A DNA stretch of 64,000 nucleotides from Actinacidiphila rubida (GTDB lineage Bacteria; Actinomycetota; Actinomycetes; Streptomycetales; Streptomycetaceae): contig NZ_FODD01000003.1 in the NCBI RefSeq assembly GCF_900110255.1, positions 234,643 to 298,642 on the forward strand, given 5' to 3'. Below are positions 17,860-27,449 of this stretch, piece after piece. The position numbers were made by a program, and so were the translations under genes. The notes beneath the pieces were generated by a model. It saw only the letters and a program-made list of their open reading frames with translations. It had not been told where the DNA came from and made no database searches. Each line of letters opens with the position of its first letter. The stretch's first letter is position 1.

Positions 17860-19341
17860 ATGTCCGCCCAGCCCGCCCAGCCCGCCCAGCCCGCCCCGTC
17901 CGTCCCGCCGCCACCCGGCATCGGCGCCGGAGCCGGCCGCCGCCGCGAAGCCACCCACCACCTGTACCTGGCCGTGATCGTCGCCGCCGTCGCCGGCGCC
18001 GTCCTGGGGCTCGTCGCGCCCGGCACCGCCACCAGCCTCAAGCCGCTCGGCACCGGGTTCGTCAACCTGATCAAGATGATGATCTCGCCGGTCATCTTCT
18101 GCACCCTGGTGCTGGGCATCGGCTCGGTCCGCAAGGCCGCCCGGGTCGGCAAGGTCGGCGGCCTCGCCCTCGGCTACTTCGTGGTGATGTCCTTCGTCGC
18201 GCTGGCCATCGGCCTGCTCGTCGGCAACATCCTGCACCCCGGCAGCGGGCTGCACCTGACCAAGGCGCTCGCCGGCGCCGGTCACGCGCAGGCGGCCAAC
18301 GCCCCCGCGGAGGGGGTGGACTTCGTGCTCAGCATCATCCCGACCAGCTTCGTCTCGGCGTTCACCGAGGGCCAGGTGCTGCAGACGCTACTGGTCGCAC
18401 TGCTCACCGGTTTCGCGCTCCAGGCCCTGGGACCGGTCGGCGAACCGGTGCTGCGCGGCATCGGGCACCTGCAGAAGCTGGTGTTCAAGGTGCTGTCCAT
18501 GATCATGTGGGCGGCGCCCGTCGGGGCCTTCGGCGCGCTCGCCGCGGTCGTCGGTTCGGCCGGCGTGGACGCCCTGAAGGCGCTGGCCACGATCATGCTG
18601 GGCTTCTACGCGTCCTGCCTGATCTTCGTGGTGGTCGTGCTGGGCCTGGTGCTGCGCCTGGGCGCGGGCGTCAACCTCTTCCTTCTGCTGCGGTACCTGG
18701 CGCGGGAGTTCCTGCTGATCGTGTCGACCTCGTCGTCGGAGTCCGCGCTGCCGCTGCTGATGGCCAAGATGGAGCATGCCGGGGTGAGCCGGCCGGTCGT
18801 CGGCATCACGGTGCCGACCGGCTACTCGTTCAACCTCGACGGGACCATGATCTACCTGACGATGGCCTCGCTCTTCATCGCCGACGCGATGAACGTCCCG
18901 ATGAGCTTCGGCCAGCAGGTCTCACTGCTGCTGTTCATGATGGTCGCCTCCAAGGGAGCGGCCGGGGTGTCCGGTTCGGGCCTGGCGTCGCTGGCCAGCG
19001 GCCTGGCCTCGCACAAGCCGGTGCTGGTCGACGGCATCGGCCTGATCGTCGGCATCGACCGCTTCATGAGCGAGGCCCGCGCGGTCACCAACTTCGCCGG
19101 CAACGCGGTCGCCACCGTCCTGATCGCCCACTGGACCGGGGAGTTCGACCGGGCGCGTGCCACGGAGGTGCTCGCCGGGCGGCTCCCGTTCGACGCGGCC
19201 GCCTTCGCCGAGGAACAGGCGGCCGGAACGTCCGAGGGGACGGAAGAGACGGAGGGGCCGGAGGGGACAGCGGGAACGGAGCCGGTGGCCGCCGGCGAGC
19301 CGCGGCCGGCCGCCGTCCCCGCCCAGCCCGCGGCCGGCTGA
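17860..19341 (+). CDS. Dicarboxylate/amino acid:cation symporter (DAACS family, DctA/GltP-like)
   Basis: 493 residues. The body has the DAACS membrane fold, with the serine-rich re-entrant loop VSTSSSESALPLLMAKME, the NLDGTMIYLTMA segment in TM7 and FAGNAVATVLIAHW near the end. The family imports C4-dicarboxylates or glutamate/aspartate with Na+ or H+. The start at ATG 17860 has GGGAG seven bases upstream. An N-terminal Pro/Ala/Gln tail and a C-terminal Thr/Glu/Gly/Pro tail of about 45 residues are low-complexity and species-specific. Divergent from the DcuS/DcuR-type system, its likely regulator. Confidence 0.9.
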   Translation: MSAQPAQPAQPAPSVPPPPGIGAGAGRRREATHHLYLAVIVAAVAGAVLGLVAPGTATSLKPLGTGFVNLIKMMISPVIFCTLVLGIGSVRKAARVGKVGGLALGYFVVMSFVALAIGLLVGNILHPGSGLHLTKALAGAGHAQAANAPAEGVDFVLSIIPTSFVSAFTEGQVLQTLLVALLTGFALQALGPVGEPVLRGIGHLQKLVFKVLSMIMWAAPVGAFGALAAVVGSAGVDALKALATIMLGFYASCLIFVVVVLGLVLRLGAGVNLFLLLRYLAREFLLIVSTSSSESALPLLMAKMEHAGVSRPVVGITVPTGYSFNLDGTMIYLTMASLFIADAMNVPMSFGQQVSLLLFMMVASKGAAGVSGSGLASLASGLASHKPVLVDGIGLIVGIDRFMSEARAVTNFAGNAVATVLIAHWTGEFDRARATEVLAGRLPFDAAAFAEEQAAGTSEGTEETEGPEGTAGTEPVAAGEPRPAAVPAQPAAG

Positions 19342-19364
19342 CCCCGCCGCCCGCGGCCGGCTGA
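19326..19364 (+). repeat. Small duplication across the symporter stop codon
   Basis: The 16-mer GCCCGCGGCCGGCTGA occurs at 19326-19341, ending in the stop codon, and again at 19349-19364, a period of 23 bases. The second copy lies outside the gene. It looks like a recent tandem duplication at the very end of the low-complexity tail. Confidence 0.6.
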
Positions 19365-19422
19365 ACCCGGCCGGCCTACGCGCGCCGCGTCACCGCCGGT
19401 ACCGAACGCCGCACGTCCCTCG

Positions 19423-21234
19423 TCACGCCCCGCGCCGCAGCCTCGCCAGCGGCCGGGGCGCGACGATGAAGCCCTCGGCCCGCGCGCTGGCCAGGCCGAT
19501 CCGCGGCAGGTGCGCGCTCTTGGCGAAGAGCAGGAACCGCGGCTCCCAGATCGGCCGGTACTTGGCGTTGGCCCGGTACAGCGACTCCAGCTGCCACCAC
19601 CGGGAGAAGAACATGAGCGCCGACCGCCACATCCGCAGCACCGGGCCCGCGCCGAGCCGGGCGCCGTCCTCGAACACCGAGCGGAACATCGCGAAGTTCA
19701 GCGACAGGCGCTCGACGCCGACCTCGCGGGACCGCTCGATCAGGTCCAGGACCATGAACTCCATCAGGCCGTTGTCGCCGTCGCGGTCCCGGCGCATCAG
19801 GTCGAGCGACAGCCCGTCGGCGCCCCACGGCACGAAGCTCAGCAGGGCCCGCAGCGCGCCGTCCGCGTCGTGGCACTCGATCATCACGCACGCGCCGTCG
19901 GCCGGGTCGCCGAGGCGCCCCAGCGCCATGGAGAAGCCCCGCTCGGTCTGTCCGTCGCGCCAGCGGTCCGCCGCCTCGACCAGCGCGGCCATCTCGCCCG
20001 CGGGGATGTCCCGGTGCCGGCGGATCCGCGTGGTGTAGCCGGCCCGGCGCACCCGGTTGTACGCCTGGCGCACCCCGCGCATCGCGCGGCCCTCCAGGCT
20101 GAACTCGTCGGTCTCCACGATCGCCTCGTCGCCGAGCTCCAGCGCGTCCAGGCCGTGCCGGGCGTAGACCGTGCCGCCCTCCTCGCTGGCGCCCATCACC
20201 GCGGGGATCCACGCGTGGTCCCGGGCGGTCACCAGCCACGCGTCGATCGCGCCCGGCCACGCCTCGACGTCGCCGATGGGGTCGCCCGCGGCCAGTGCCA
20301 CGCCGCCCACCACCCGGTAGGCGACCGCGGCCTTGCCGCTGGGCGAGAACACCACGGACTTGTCTCGGCGCAGCGCGAAGTAGCCCAGCGAGTCGCGGCG
20401 GCCGTGCCGGTCCAGCAGCGTCCGCAGCCGGTCCTCGTCGTCCCTGCTCTGCGCCTCCTGGCCGCGCGGCGAGCGGAACAGCGCGTACAGCACGGCGAGC
20501 AGCAGGATCAGGCCGGCCAGGTTGATGCCCGCGTTGACCAACGGATTGACGTGCAGGTTGGGCGCGATGTCGTCGTCGCGGCTGAGCGTCGCCAGCCGCA
20601 GCGCCACGTACCAGACGCGGTCGCCGACACTCGCGCCGTCCGGGCCGACCGCGGTCACCAGCGTGGTGCCGACCACCACCGACAGCAGCGCGCCGACGCC
20701 GAGCACGGCCAGCGCCAGCTGCGGGTTGGTGCGGTCGCCCTTGCCGAAGAACTCGCGCCGGCCCAGGGCCGCGAACGCCAGCACGGCCAGGGTGACCGCG
20801 GTGGAGATCCAGTTGAACGGGTGCTGCCGCAGGTCGCGGTAGCACAGCGCCCACACCGACAGCGCCGCGTACCCGCCGCACAGCACCATGAACGCCACCC
20901 ACGCCATGCGCTTGTGGCGGGCCAGCACCATGGCCATGAACGCCGCCGCCGCGGCCGAGCCGAAACCCGCGAACAGCATGAACGGCGTGAAGAGTTCACC
21001 GGTGTTGTGGTGCGAGACCTCCTGGCGGAAGGTCAGCGACACCGCCGTCGCCAGGTTCAGCAGGGCGATCACCCGCAGGTACCAGATGGGCACCCTCGCG
21101 CTGCGGCGGGACAGGGCGCCCCCGCCGCGTACGCAGCGCCCGCCTGGCGACTGCGGGTGCGGAGCGGGGGTTCCGGTCGGCTGCGCCGCAGCCTGTCCGG
21201 CGGCGCGCGGGGGCGCGCTGACGGTACTGCTCAT
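19423..21234 (-). CDS. Lysyl-phosphatidylglycerol synthase-like membrane protein (DUF2156)
   Basis: 603 residues. About six membrane helices fill the N-terminal half. The C-terminal half is a DUF2156/LPG-synthase domain, which has a double GNAT fold and in MprF transfers lysine or alanine from aminoacyl-tRNA to phosphatidylglycerol. Seen here are DSLGYFALRRDKSVVFSPSG, YRVVGGVALAAGDPIGD and ERLSLNFAMFRSVFEDG. The flippase part of full MprF appears shortened. It probably alters membrane charge and peptide-antibiotic tolerance. No lysyl-tRNA synthetase domain is fused. ATG 21234 has GGGAGG eight bases upstream. No operon partner is evident. Confidence 0.85.
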   Translation of the reverse strand: MSSTVSAPPRAAGQAAAQPTGTPAPHPQSPGGRCVRGGGALSRRSARVPIWYLRVIALLNLATAVSLTFRQEVSHHNTGELFTPFMLFAGFGSAAAAAFMAMVLARHKRMAWVAFMVLCGGYAALSVWALCYRDLRQHPFNWISTAVTLAVLAFAALGRREFFGKGDRTNPQLALAVLGVGALLSVVVGTTLVTAVGPDGASVGDRVWYVALRLATLSRDDDIAPNLHVNPLVNAGINLAGLILLLAVLYALFRSPRGQEAQSRDDEDRLRTLLDRHGRRDSLGYFALRRDKSVVFSPSGKAAVAYRVVGGVALAAGDPIGDVEAWPGAIDAWLVTARDHAWIPAVMGASEEGGTVYARHGLDALELGDEAIVETDEFSLEGRAMRGVRQAYNRVRRAGYTTRIRRHRDIPAGEMAALVEAADRWRDGQTERGFSMALGRLGDPADGACVMIECHDADGALRALLSFVPWGADGLSLDLMRRDRDGDNGLMEFMVLDLIERSREVGVERLSLNFAMFRSVFEDGARLGAGPVLRMWRSALMFFSRWWQLESLYRANAKYRPIWEPRFLLFAKSAHLPRIGLASARAEGFIVAPRPLARLRRGA

Positions 21235-21370
21235 GATCTTCGCCTCCCGGGCGACAGCCCTGAACGCCCCCGGGGCCCTGAACGCCCGAACGGGAACGGA
21301 GGGCACAGGCTACCAACGCCCCGCGCCCCCGCAACCCCTCGCGGAAGGCTGTTCACCTGCCGTCCGCGAT

Positions 21371-23356
21371 TCAGTCGACCTCGGCCACCGCCTGCGCGAA
21401 CTGGGCCGCGTACAGCCGGGCGTACGCGCCCCCGGAGGCCAGCAGTTGCCCGTGCGTGCCCTGTTCGACGATCGACCCGGACTCCATCACCAGGATCACG
21501 TCGGCGTCCCTGATCGTGGAGAGCCGGTGCGCGATGACGAAACTGGTGCGGCCGTGGCTGAGCTTGGCCATCGCCCGCTGGATCAGCACCTCGGTGCGGG
21601 TGTCGACCGAGCTGGTCGCCTCGTCCAGCACCAGGATCACCGGGTCGGACAGGAACGCCCGCGCGATGGTGATCAGCTGCTTCTCACCGGCGCTGACGCC
21701 GGTGCCCTCGTCGTCGATCACCGTGTCGTAGCCGTCGGGCAGCGTGCGGATGAAGCGGTCGGCGTGCGCCGCCCGGGCCGCGGCCTCGATCTGCTCGCGG
21801 GTGGCCGTCGTGCTGCCGTAGCCGATGTTGTCGGCGATGGTGCCGCCGAACAGCCAGGTGTCCTGCAGCACCATGCCGATCGCCGAGCGCAGTTCCTCGC
21901 GGGTCATCGTCGACACGTCGGTGCCGTCCAGGGTGATCCGGCCGCCGTCCACCTCGTAGAACCGCATCAGCAGGTTCACCAGGGTCGTCTTGCCGGCGCC
22001 GGTCGGGCCGACGATCGCCACCGTGTTGCCGGGCTCGACGTCCAGCGACAGGCCGTCGATCAGCGGCTTGTCCGGGACGTAGCGGAAACTGACGTCCTCC
22101 AGCGCCACGTGGCCGCGCAGCTTCGACAGCCGGGCCGACGGCACCGCGGCGGCCGGGCGCTCCGGATCGGCCGACTGCTCCTCGGCGTCGAGCAGTTCGA
22201 AGACCCGCTCGGCCGAGGCGACGCCCGACTGGATGAGGTTGGCCATGCTCGCGACCTGCGTCAGCGGCTGGCTGAACTGGCGCGAGTACTGGATGAACGC
22301 CTGCACGTCGCCGATCGACAGCGCGCCGGACGCCACCCGCAGACCGCCGACCACCGCGACCAGCACGTAGTTGAGGTTGCCGATGAACATCATCAGCGGC
22401 TGGATCGTGCCGGAGATGAACTGGGCCCGGAAACCGGACCGGAACAGCTCCTCGTTCTCCTGCGCGAACGTGTCCGCGGACTCCTTCGCACGGCCGAAGA
22501 CCTTCACCAGGGAGTGGCCGGTGTACATCTCCTCGATGTGCGCGTTGAGCGTGCCGGTGGTCTTCCACTGCTGCACGAACTGCGGCTGCGCCCGCTTGCC
22601 GACGCGGGTGGCCACCGTCAGCGTCAGCGGCACCGTCACCAGCGCGACCAGGGCCAGCAGCCAGGAGATCCAGAACATCATCGCCAGCACGCCCACGATG
22701 GTCAGCACCGAGTTGATCAGCTGGCCCATCGTCTGCTGCATCGTCTGGCCGACGTTGTCGATGTCGTTGGTGGCGCGGCTGAGCACCTCGCCGCGCGGCT
22801 GCTGGTCGAAGTACGACAGCGGCAGCCGGGACAGCTTGTCCTCGACGTCGCTGCGCAGCCGGTACACGGCCCGGTTGATGACCTTCGTCGCGGTGCGCAT
22901 CTGCAGCACGCTCAGCAGCGCGGCCACCAGGTACACGGCCAGCGCCAGCAGCAGCACCCGGCCGATCGCGCCGAAGTCCATGCCCTGGCCCGGGGTGAAG
23001 TCGATGCCCGACAGCATGTCGGCGACGCCGCCCTTGCCGTGCGCCCGCAGGGAGTCCAGCGCCTGCTCCTTGGAGACGCCGCGCAGCTGGCGCCCGATCA
23101 CACCGGCGAAGATCAGGTCGGTGGCGTGGCCCAGGATCCGCGGGCCGGTCACCGTCAGCGCCACGCTCAGCGTGCCGAGCGCCAGCACCGCGTACAGGAA
23201 CGCGCGGTCGGGCCGCATCAGGCCGACGAGCCGCTTCAGCGAGCCCTTGAAGTCCATCGAGCGCTCGATCGGCCCGCCGCCCATGAAGCGCGCGGGACCG
23301 GCCATCGGCCCGGGACCGCGCCGCGTCGGCGCCTTCTTCGGGTCCCCGTTGCTCAT
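21371..23356 (-). CDS. ABC exporter half-transporter, catalytically complete subunit
   Basis: 661 residues: a six-helix exporter membrane domain, then an ATPase domain. Walker A is GPTGAGKT (450-457), Walker B ends LVLDEA with catalytic Glu579, and the switch His610 is present in VIAHRLST. The signature is degenerate (VSAGE in place of LSGGQ). Together with the upstream subunit it forms a heterodimeric exporter with one consensus and one degenerate ATP site, as in BmrCD or TM287/288. Such pumps export drugs, lipids or peptides; the substrate is unknown. Its ATG overlaps the upstream stop (ATGA). Confidence 0.92.
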   Translation of the reverse strand: MSNGDPKKAPTRRGPGPMAGPARFMGGGPIERSMDFKGSLKRLVGLMRPDRAFLYAVLALGTLSVALTVTGPRILGHATDLIFAGVIGRQLRGVSKEQALDSLRAHGKGGVADMLSGIDFTPGQGMDFGAIGRVLLLALAVYLVAALLSVLQMRTATKVINRAVYRLRSDVEDKLSRLPLSYFDQQPRGEVLSRATNDIDNVGQTMQQTMGQLINSVLTIVGVLAMMFWISWLLALVALVTVPLTLTVATRVGKRAQPQFVQQWKTTGTLNAHIEEMYTGHSLVKVFGRAKESADTFAQENEELFRSGFRAQFISGTIQPLMMFIGNLNYVLVAVVGGLRVASGALSIGDVQAFIQYSRQFSQPLTQVASMANLIQSGVASAERVFELLDAEEQSADPERPAAAVPSARLSKLRGHVALEDVSFRYVPDKPLIDGLSLDVEPGNTVAIVGPTGAGKTTLVNLLMRFYEVDGGRITLDGTDVSTMTREELRSAIGMVLQDTWLFGGTIADNIGYGSTTATREQIEAAARAAHADRFIRTLPDGYDTVIDDEGTGVSAGEKQLITIARAFLSDPVILVLDEATSSVDTRTEVLIQRAMAKLSHGRTSFVIAHRLSTIRDADVILVMESGSIVEQGTHGQLLASGGAYARLYAAQFAQAVAEVD

Positions 23357-25089
23357 GCGGCGGCCTCCTGCTCGGTCAGCTGCGACAGGACGATCTCCCG
23401 GTACGTCTCGTTGCCGGCCATCAGCTCGGCGTGGGTGCCGGTGCCGACGACGCGGCCCTCGTCGAGGACGACGATCCGGTCGGCCTCGCGGATGGTCGAC
23501 ACGCGCTGGGCGACGATCACCACGGTGGAGTCCGCGGTCTCCAGCGCCAGCGCGCGGCGCAGTGCCGCGTCGGTGGCGTAGTCCAGCGCGGAGAAGGAGT
23601 CGTCGAACAGATAGATCTCCGGGCGGCGCACCAGCACCCGGGCGATCGCCAGCCGCTGCCGCTGGCCGCCGGAGACGTTGCTGCCGCCCTGCGCGATCGG
23701 GGCGTCCAGACCGCCCTCCAGCTGCTCCACGAACTCCTTGGCCTGCGCCACCTCCAGCGCGTGCCACAGGTCCTCGTCGGTGGCGTCCGGCCGGCCGTAG
23801 CGGAGGTTCGAGGCGACCGTGCCGGAGAACAGGTACGGCTTCTGCGGGACCAGGCCCACCGTCTCGGCGAGCAGCGCGGGGTCGAGGTGCGCGACGTCCT
23901 CGCCGTCCACCAGCACCTGGCCGCCCGTCGCGTCGTAGAGCCGGGGGATCAGCCCGAGCAGCGTGGACTTGCCGCTGCCGGTCGAGCCGATCACCGCGGT
24001 CGTCTCGCCGGGCCGGGCCATCAGGTCGATGCCGCGCAGCACCGCCGCCTCGGCGCCCGGGTAGGCGAAGTCCACGTCGAACAGCTCCAGTTCACCGTGC
24101 CGCGCCAGCGAGGTGACGGGCGCGGACGGGGGTACGACGCTGGAGTGCGTGGACAGCACCTCGTGGATGCGCTCGGCGCACACCTCGGCGCGCGGCACCA
24201 TCATGAACATGAAGGTGGCCATCATCACCGACATCAGGATCTGCATCAGGTAGCTGAGGAACGCGGTGAGCGCGCCGACCTGCATGCCACCGCTGTCGAT
24301 GCGGTGCGCGCCGAACCACAGCACGGCCACGCTGGAGATGTTCACGATCGCCATGACGGTCGGGAACATCAGCGCCATCAGCCGGCCGGTGGCCAGGGAG
24401 ACGGCGGTCACCTCGTCGTTGGCGACCCCGAAACGCCGCTGCTCGTAGTCGTCCTTGACGAAGGCGCGGATCACCCGGATCCCGGTGATCTGCTCGCGCA
24501 GCACCCGGTTGACGGTGTCGACGCGCTTCTGCATCGTCCGGAACAGCGGCCGCATCCTCCGCACGATCAGGCTGACCGCGATGCCGAGCAGCGGCACGAC
24601 GGCCAGCAGCAGCGACGACAGCGGCACGTCCTGGCCCAGCGCCATGATGATGCCGCCGACGCACATGATCGGCGCGGCCACCATCAGCGTGAACGTCATC
24701 AGCACCAGCATCTGGACCTGCTGGACGTCGTTGGTGGTGCGGGTGATCAGCGAGGGCGCGCCGAAGTGACCCACCTCACGCGAGGAGAAGCTCTGCACCC
24801 GGTCGAAGACCGAGGCCCGCATGTCGCGGCCGACCGACATGGCGGTCCTGGCGCCGAAGTACACCGCGCCGATCGCGCACACCATCTGTGCGACCGTCAC
24901 CCCGATCATGGTGGCGCCCATCCCGAGGATGTAGCCGGTGTCGCCCTTGACGACGCCGTTGTCGATGATGTCCGCGTTGAGGGTCGGCAGGAAGAGCGCT
25001 GCGATCGTCGACACGAGCTGCAGCAGCACGAGCAGCCCGATGGGTCGCTTGTACGGTCCGAGATGGGACCGCAGGAGTCGGATCAGCAC
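23353..25089 (-). CDS. ABC exporter half-transporter, degenerate-site subunit
   Basis: 578 residues: six membrane helices, then an ATPase domain with Walker A GSTGSGKS (368-375) and consensus signature NVSGGQ (471-476). The Walker B aspartate is followed by Asp497 (LFDDSFSALD) where catalysis needs Glu, and the switch histidine is Gln528 (VAQRVST). These changes put the non-hydrolysing ATP site on this subunit's Walker motifs and the partner's altered signature. It precedes its partner with a four-base overlap. The start ATG is at 25089. Confidence 0.92.
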   Translation of the reverse strand: MLIRLLRSHLGPYKRPIGLLVLLQLVSTIAALFLPTLNADIIDNGVVKGDTGYILGMGATMIGVTVAQMVCAIGAVYFGARTAMSVGRDMRASVFDRVQSFSSREVGHFGAPSLITRTTNDVQQVQMLVLMTFTLMVAAPIMCVGGIIMALGQDVPLSSLLLAVVPLLGIAVSLIVRRMRPLFRTMQKRVDTVNRVLREQITGIRVIRAFVKDDYEQRRFGVANDEVTAVSLATGRLMALMFPTVMAIVNISSVAVLWFGAHRIDSGGMQVGALTAFLSYLMQILMSVMMATFMFMMVPRAEVCAERIHEVLSTHSSVVPPSAPVTSLARHGELELFDVDFAYPGAEAAVLRGIDLMARPGETTAVIGSTGSGKSTLLGLIPRLYDATGGQVLVDGEDVAHLDPALLAETVGLVPQKPYLFSGTVASNLRYGRPDATDEDLWHALEVAQAKEFVEQLEGGLDAPIAQGGSNVSGGQRQRLAIARVLVRRPEIYLFDDSFSALDYATDAALRRALALETADSTVVIVAQRVSTIREADRIVVLDEGRVVGTGTHAELMAGNETYREIVLSQLTEQEAAA

Positions 25090-25398
25090 ACTGGTTACCT
25101 CGGTGTCGGATGGGTCGTCACGGCGTCGCGGCGTCCACGCGCGGTCGCGGGGCGGAACTCGGGCTTGGACGCCTGCATCCCTGAGGGACGCACCGGCCCG
25201 ATGCGGGGTTGAGCGGAGACGCCGAAGGGTCGGTCCTCCCTCGGGCGGCGGGCAACCTTATCTTCCGGCATCCGGCGCGCGCACGGGATTTTCCGACGGG
25301 TGACTTGACGCAAAGGTGACCGAACCCGCGCCCCCCGCGCGGCGGCCGCGCGGCGCCCGCGCCGTCCCCGGGGAGCGCGCGCCTCGGGCGCCCGGGAC
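25090..25398. other. Intergenic region upstream of ABC exporter operon
   Basis: No gene is supported in these 309 bases. On the minus strand a GATAAGGTT stretch near 25255-25263 contains TAAGGT, similar to streptomycete -10 boxes, but I cannot pair it with a good -35. Short frames across the region lack codon bias. Nothing else stands out apart from a GC-only palindrome, CGGGCGCCCG, just before the kinase stop. Confidence 0.4.
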
Positions 25399-26850
25399 TC
25401 AGGAGTGCAGGTGGTCGAACGCTCCGGGGTGGGTGTTCTCCCGCACCGCGCGGTACTGCTGCCGCACCGCGGAGCCGACGGCCGTCTCCTCGCCCGGGTC
25501 GAGCAGCCGGGACGCGGCGGGCTGCCACTGCGGTGGTTCGTTCTGCCCCTGCGAGCCGAGCACCGCGCCCAGCGACCACGCCGCCTGCCGGGCCGCGCCC
25601 AGCGCCGCGTACTCGGCGGCGGGCGGTACGACCACCAGTGCGTCGAACAGCGCCGGCGCGATCGCCTGCACCGCGGGCAGTTCGGCCGCGGCGCCGAGCA
25701 GGAACACCCGGTGCACCTTGACGCCCTTGCCGCGCAGCACGTCCAGCGCGTCGGCCAGCCCGCACAGCATCCCCTCGAACGCGGCCCTGGCCAGGTGCTC
25801 GGGCTTCATCGAGTCGCGCCGCAGCCCGGCCAGCGTGCCCGCGGTGTGCGGCAGGTCGGGGGTCCGCTCGCCCTCCAGGTAGGGCAGCAGCACCAGCCCG
25901 TACGCGCCGGGCGTCGACGTCAGGGCGAGTTCCGAGAGTCCGGCCAGGTCGGTGCCCAGCAGGTCGGCGGTGCCGCGCAGCGCCCGTACCGCGTTGCGGA
26001 CCTGGAGCAGCGGCAGGTGACGGCCGGTCGCGTCGGCGAACCCGGCGACCGTGCCGGTCGGGTCCTTCAGCGCCTCGTGGTGCACGGCGAAGACGGTGCC
26101 CGCCGCGCCCAGGGAGACCACCGCGTCGCCGGGACCCAGACCCAGGCCCAGCGCGGCGGCCATGGTGTCACCGGTGCCGGCCGAGATCAGCAGGCCCTCG
26201 GGCGTCTGCCCGGCGGGCTCGGCCGGGGCCAGCACGTCCGGCAGCTGCACCTCGTGGCCCAGCGCCAGCTCCACCAGGTCGGTGCGGTAGCCGCCGGAGG
26301 CCGCCGACCAGTAGCCGGTGCCGGAGGCGTCGCCGCGGTCGGTGGTGCGGCGCGCGGGCTGGCCGAGCAGCTGCCAGACCAGCCAGTCGTGGGGGAGCAG
26401 CACCTGGGCGACGCGCTTGGCCGCGCCCGGCTCGTGCTGGGCCATCCAGCGCAGCTTGGCCACCGGGTGCGCGGCCTGCGGCACCGTGCCGACGGCCTCG
26501 GCCCAGCCGGCCGGCCCCCCCAGCTCCTCGGTGAGGTCGGCGGCCTGCACCTGGGCCCGCAGGTCGCCGCGCAGCAGCGCGGGGCGGACCGTGACGCCGC
26601 CGGCGTCCAGCGCCAGCAGGCCGTGCTGCTGGCCGGAGACGCCGATGGCCTGCACGCCCTCCAGCACGCCGCCGGCGGCCGCCTCGCCCAACGACAGCAG
26701 CCATGCCTGCGGGTCGATCTCGGTCGGCTTCTCGCCGTCCTCCAGCGGGTGCGGTGCGTGGCCCTGTCGGAGCACCGCCCCCGTGTCGCTGTCGCACACC
26801 ACGATGGTGGTGCCAGTGGTCGAGCTGTCTATCCCGGCGACTTTGCCCAT
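25399..26850 (-). CDS. FGGY family carbohydrate kinase (xylulokinase-like)
   Basis: 483 residues of the FGGY sugar kinase family. The N-terminal phosphate loop region reads AGIDSSTTGTTIVVCD, the substrate region contains GVSGQQHGLLALD, and a catalytic-base region SAGTGDTMAAALG precedes the ATP domain with VSLGAAGTVFAV. It resembles XylB-type kinases that phosphorylate D-xylulose, but no isomerase, transporter or ROK regulator is adjacent, so the true sugar is open. ATG 26850 starts the conserved domain directly. The YtxH gene ends 20 bases upstream on the same strand, so they may share a transcript. Confidence 0.85.
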   Translation of the reverse strand: MGKVAGIDSSTTGTTIVVCDSDTGAVLRQGHAPHPLEDGEKPTEIDPQAWLLSLGEAAAGGVLEGVQAIGVSGQQHGLLALDAGGVTVRPALLRGDLRAQVQAADLTEELGGPAGWAEAVGTVPQAAHPVAKLRWMAQHEPGAAKRVAQVLLPHDWLVWQLLGQPARRTTDRGDASGTGYWSAASGGYRTDLVELALGHEVQLPDVLAPAEPAGQTPEGLLISAGTGDTMAAALGLGLGPGDAVVSLGAAGTVFAVHHEALKDPTGTVAGFADATGRHLPLLQVRNAVRALRGTADLLGTDLAGLSELALTSTPGAYGLVLLPYLEGERTPDLPHTAGTLAGLRRDSMKPEHLARAAFEGMLCGLADALDVLRGKGVKVHRVFLLGAAAELPAVQAIAPALFDALVVVPPAAEYAALGAARQAAWSLGAVLGSQGQNEPPQWQPAASRLLDPGEETAVGSAVRQQYRAVRENTHPGAFDHLHS

Positions 26851-26870
26851 GCCGCCGATGATGCCGTATC

Positions 26871-27167
26871 TCAGGTGTTGGAAGTGCCCCAGTCGTCCTC
26901 GGGGGCGCTTCCGTTGCGCAGGGAGCGCACCTTCTGCGCGAACGCGTCCGGCAGATGGTCGCCGACCCGCGAGGTCACCTTGTCCGCGGTCTTCGACGCG
27001 GCCTGCCGGCCCTGGAGCACCGCGGCCTCCGCGGTGTTCCGCACGGCGGGGTTCTGGGCGAGCTTCTGCGCCTGCGCGCGCAGCTGCTCGTACCGCTCGC
27101 GACCGGCGCGCGCGCCGAGTACGTAGCCGATCGCGGCTCCGGTGATGAACGTCAGCCGGTACAGCAT
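26871..27167 (-). CDS. YtxH domain protein
   Basis: 98 residues. An N-terminal glycine-rich membrane segment (LTFITGAAIGYVLGARAGRERYEQL) is the hallmark of YtxH-like small membrane proteins. It is followed by a helical, charged region with repeated Ala/Gln/Lys heptads (QAQKLAQNPAVRNTAE) that could form a coiled coil. Function is unknown; homologues are often general stress proteins. ATG 27167 is preceded by a GGTGGAG purine run. It lies upstream of the sugar kinase. Confidence 0.78.
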   Translation of the reverse strand: MLYRLTFITGAAIGYVLGARAGRERYEQLRAQAQKLAQNPAVRNTAEAAVLQGRQAASKTADKVTSRVGDHLPDAFAQKVRSLRNGSAPEDDWGTSNT

Positions 27168-27343
27168 GGCTCCACCCTTCTTCGTCCCTCGGGGCTGTTC
27201 GGCGCCTACCCTGCGCACCCGGGCGACAACCCGGGCGCAAGTGGTTGGCGGAGCACCCCCCCACTTGCGCTAATGTATGTGTCGCACCGAGAGCGCGCCC
27301 TCCGGGACCATCCTGGCGGGTGCATTCGGTGCACGCAGAGCGA

Positions 27344-27416
27344 TCCTCCGTAGCTCAATTGGCAGAGCAGCCGGCTGTTAACCGGCAGGTTACTGGTTCG
27401 AGTCCAGTCGGGGGAG
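27344..27416 (+). tRNA. tRNA-Asn (anticodon GTT)
   Basis: A 73-base cloverleaf. Acceptor arms TCCTCCG and CGGGGGA pair with one T-G wobble, the D arm is GCTC/GAGC, the anticodon stem GCCGG/CCGGC holds CTGTTAA with anticodon GTT at 27377-27379, and the T arm is ACTGG-TTCGAGT-CCAGT. The discriminator is G and CCA is not encoded. An AT-rich TAATGT about 70 bases upstream may be the -10 box. A terminator follows within 11 bases. Confidence 0.97.
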
Positions 27417-27426
27417 CGCTGGGAAC

Positions 27427-27449
27427 AAGGACCCTTCGGGGTCCTTTTT
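27427..27449 (+). terminator. Rho-independent terminator after tRNA-Asn
   Basis: AAGGACCC-TTCG-GGGTCCTT forms an 8-bp stem closed by a TTCG tetraloop, followed at once by TTT. It begins 11 bases after the tRNA, so the tRNA is a single-gene transcript. Confidence 0.92.
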
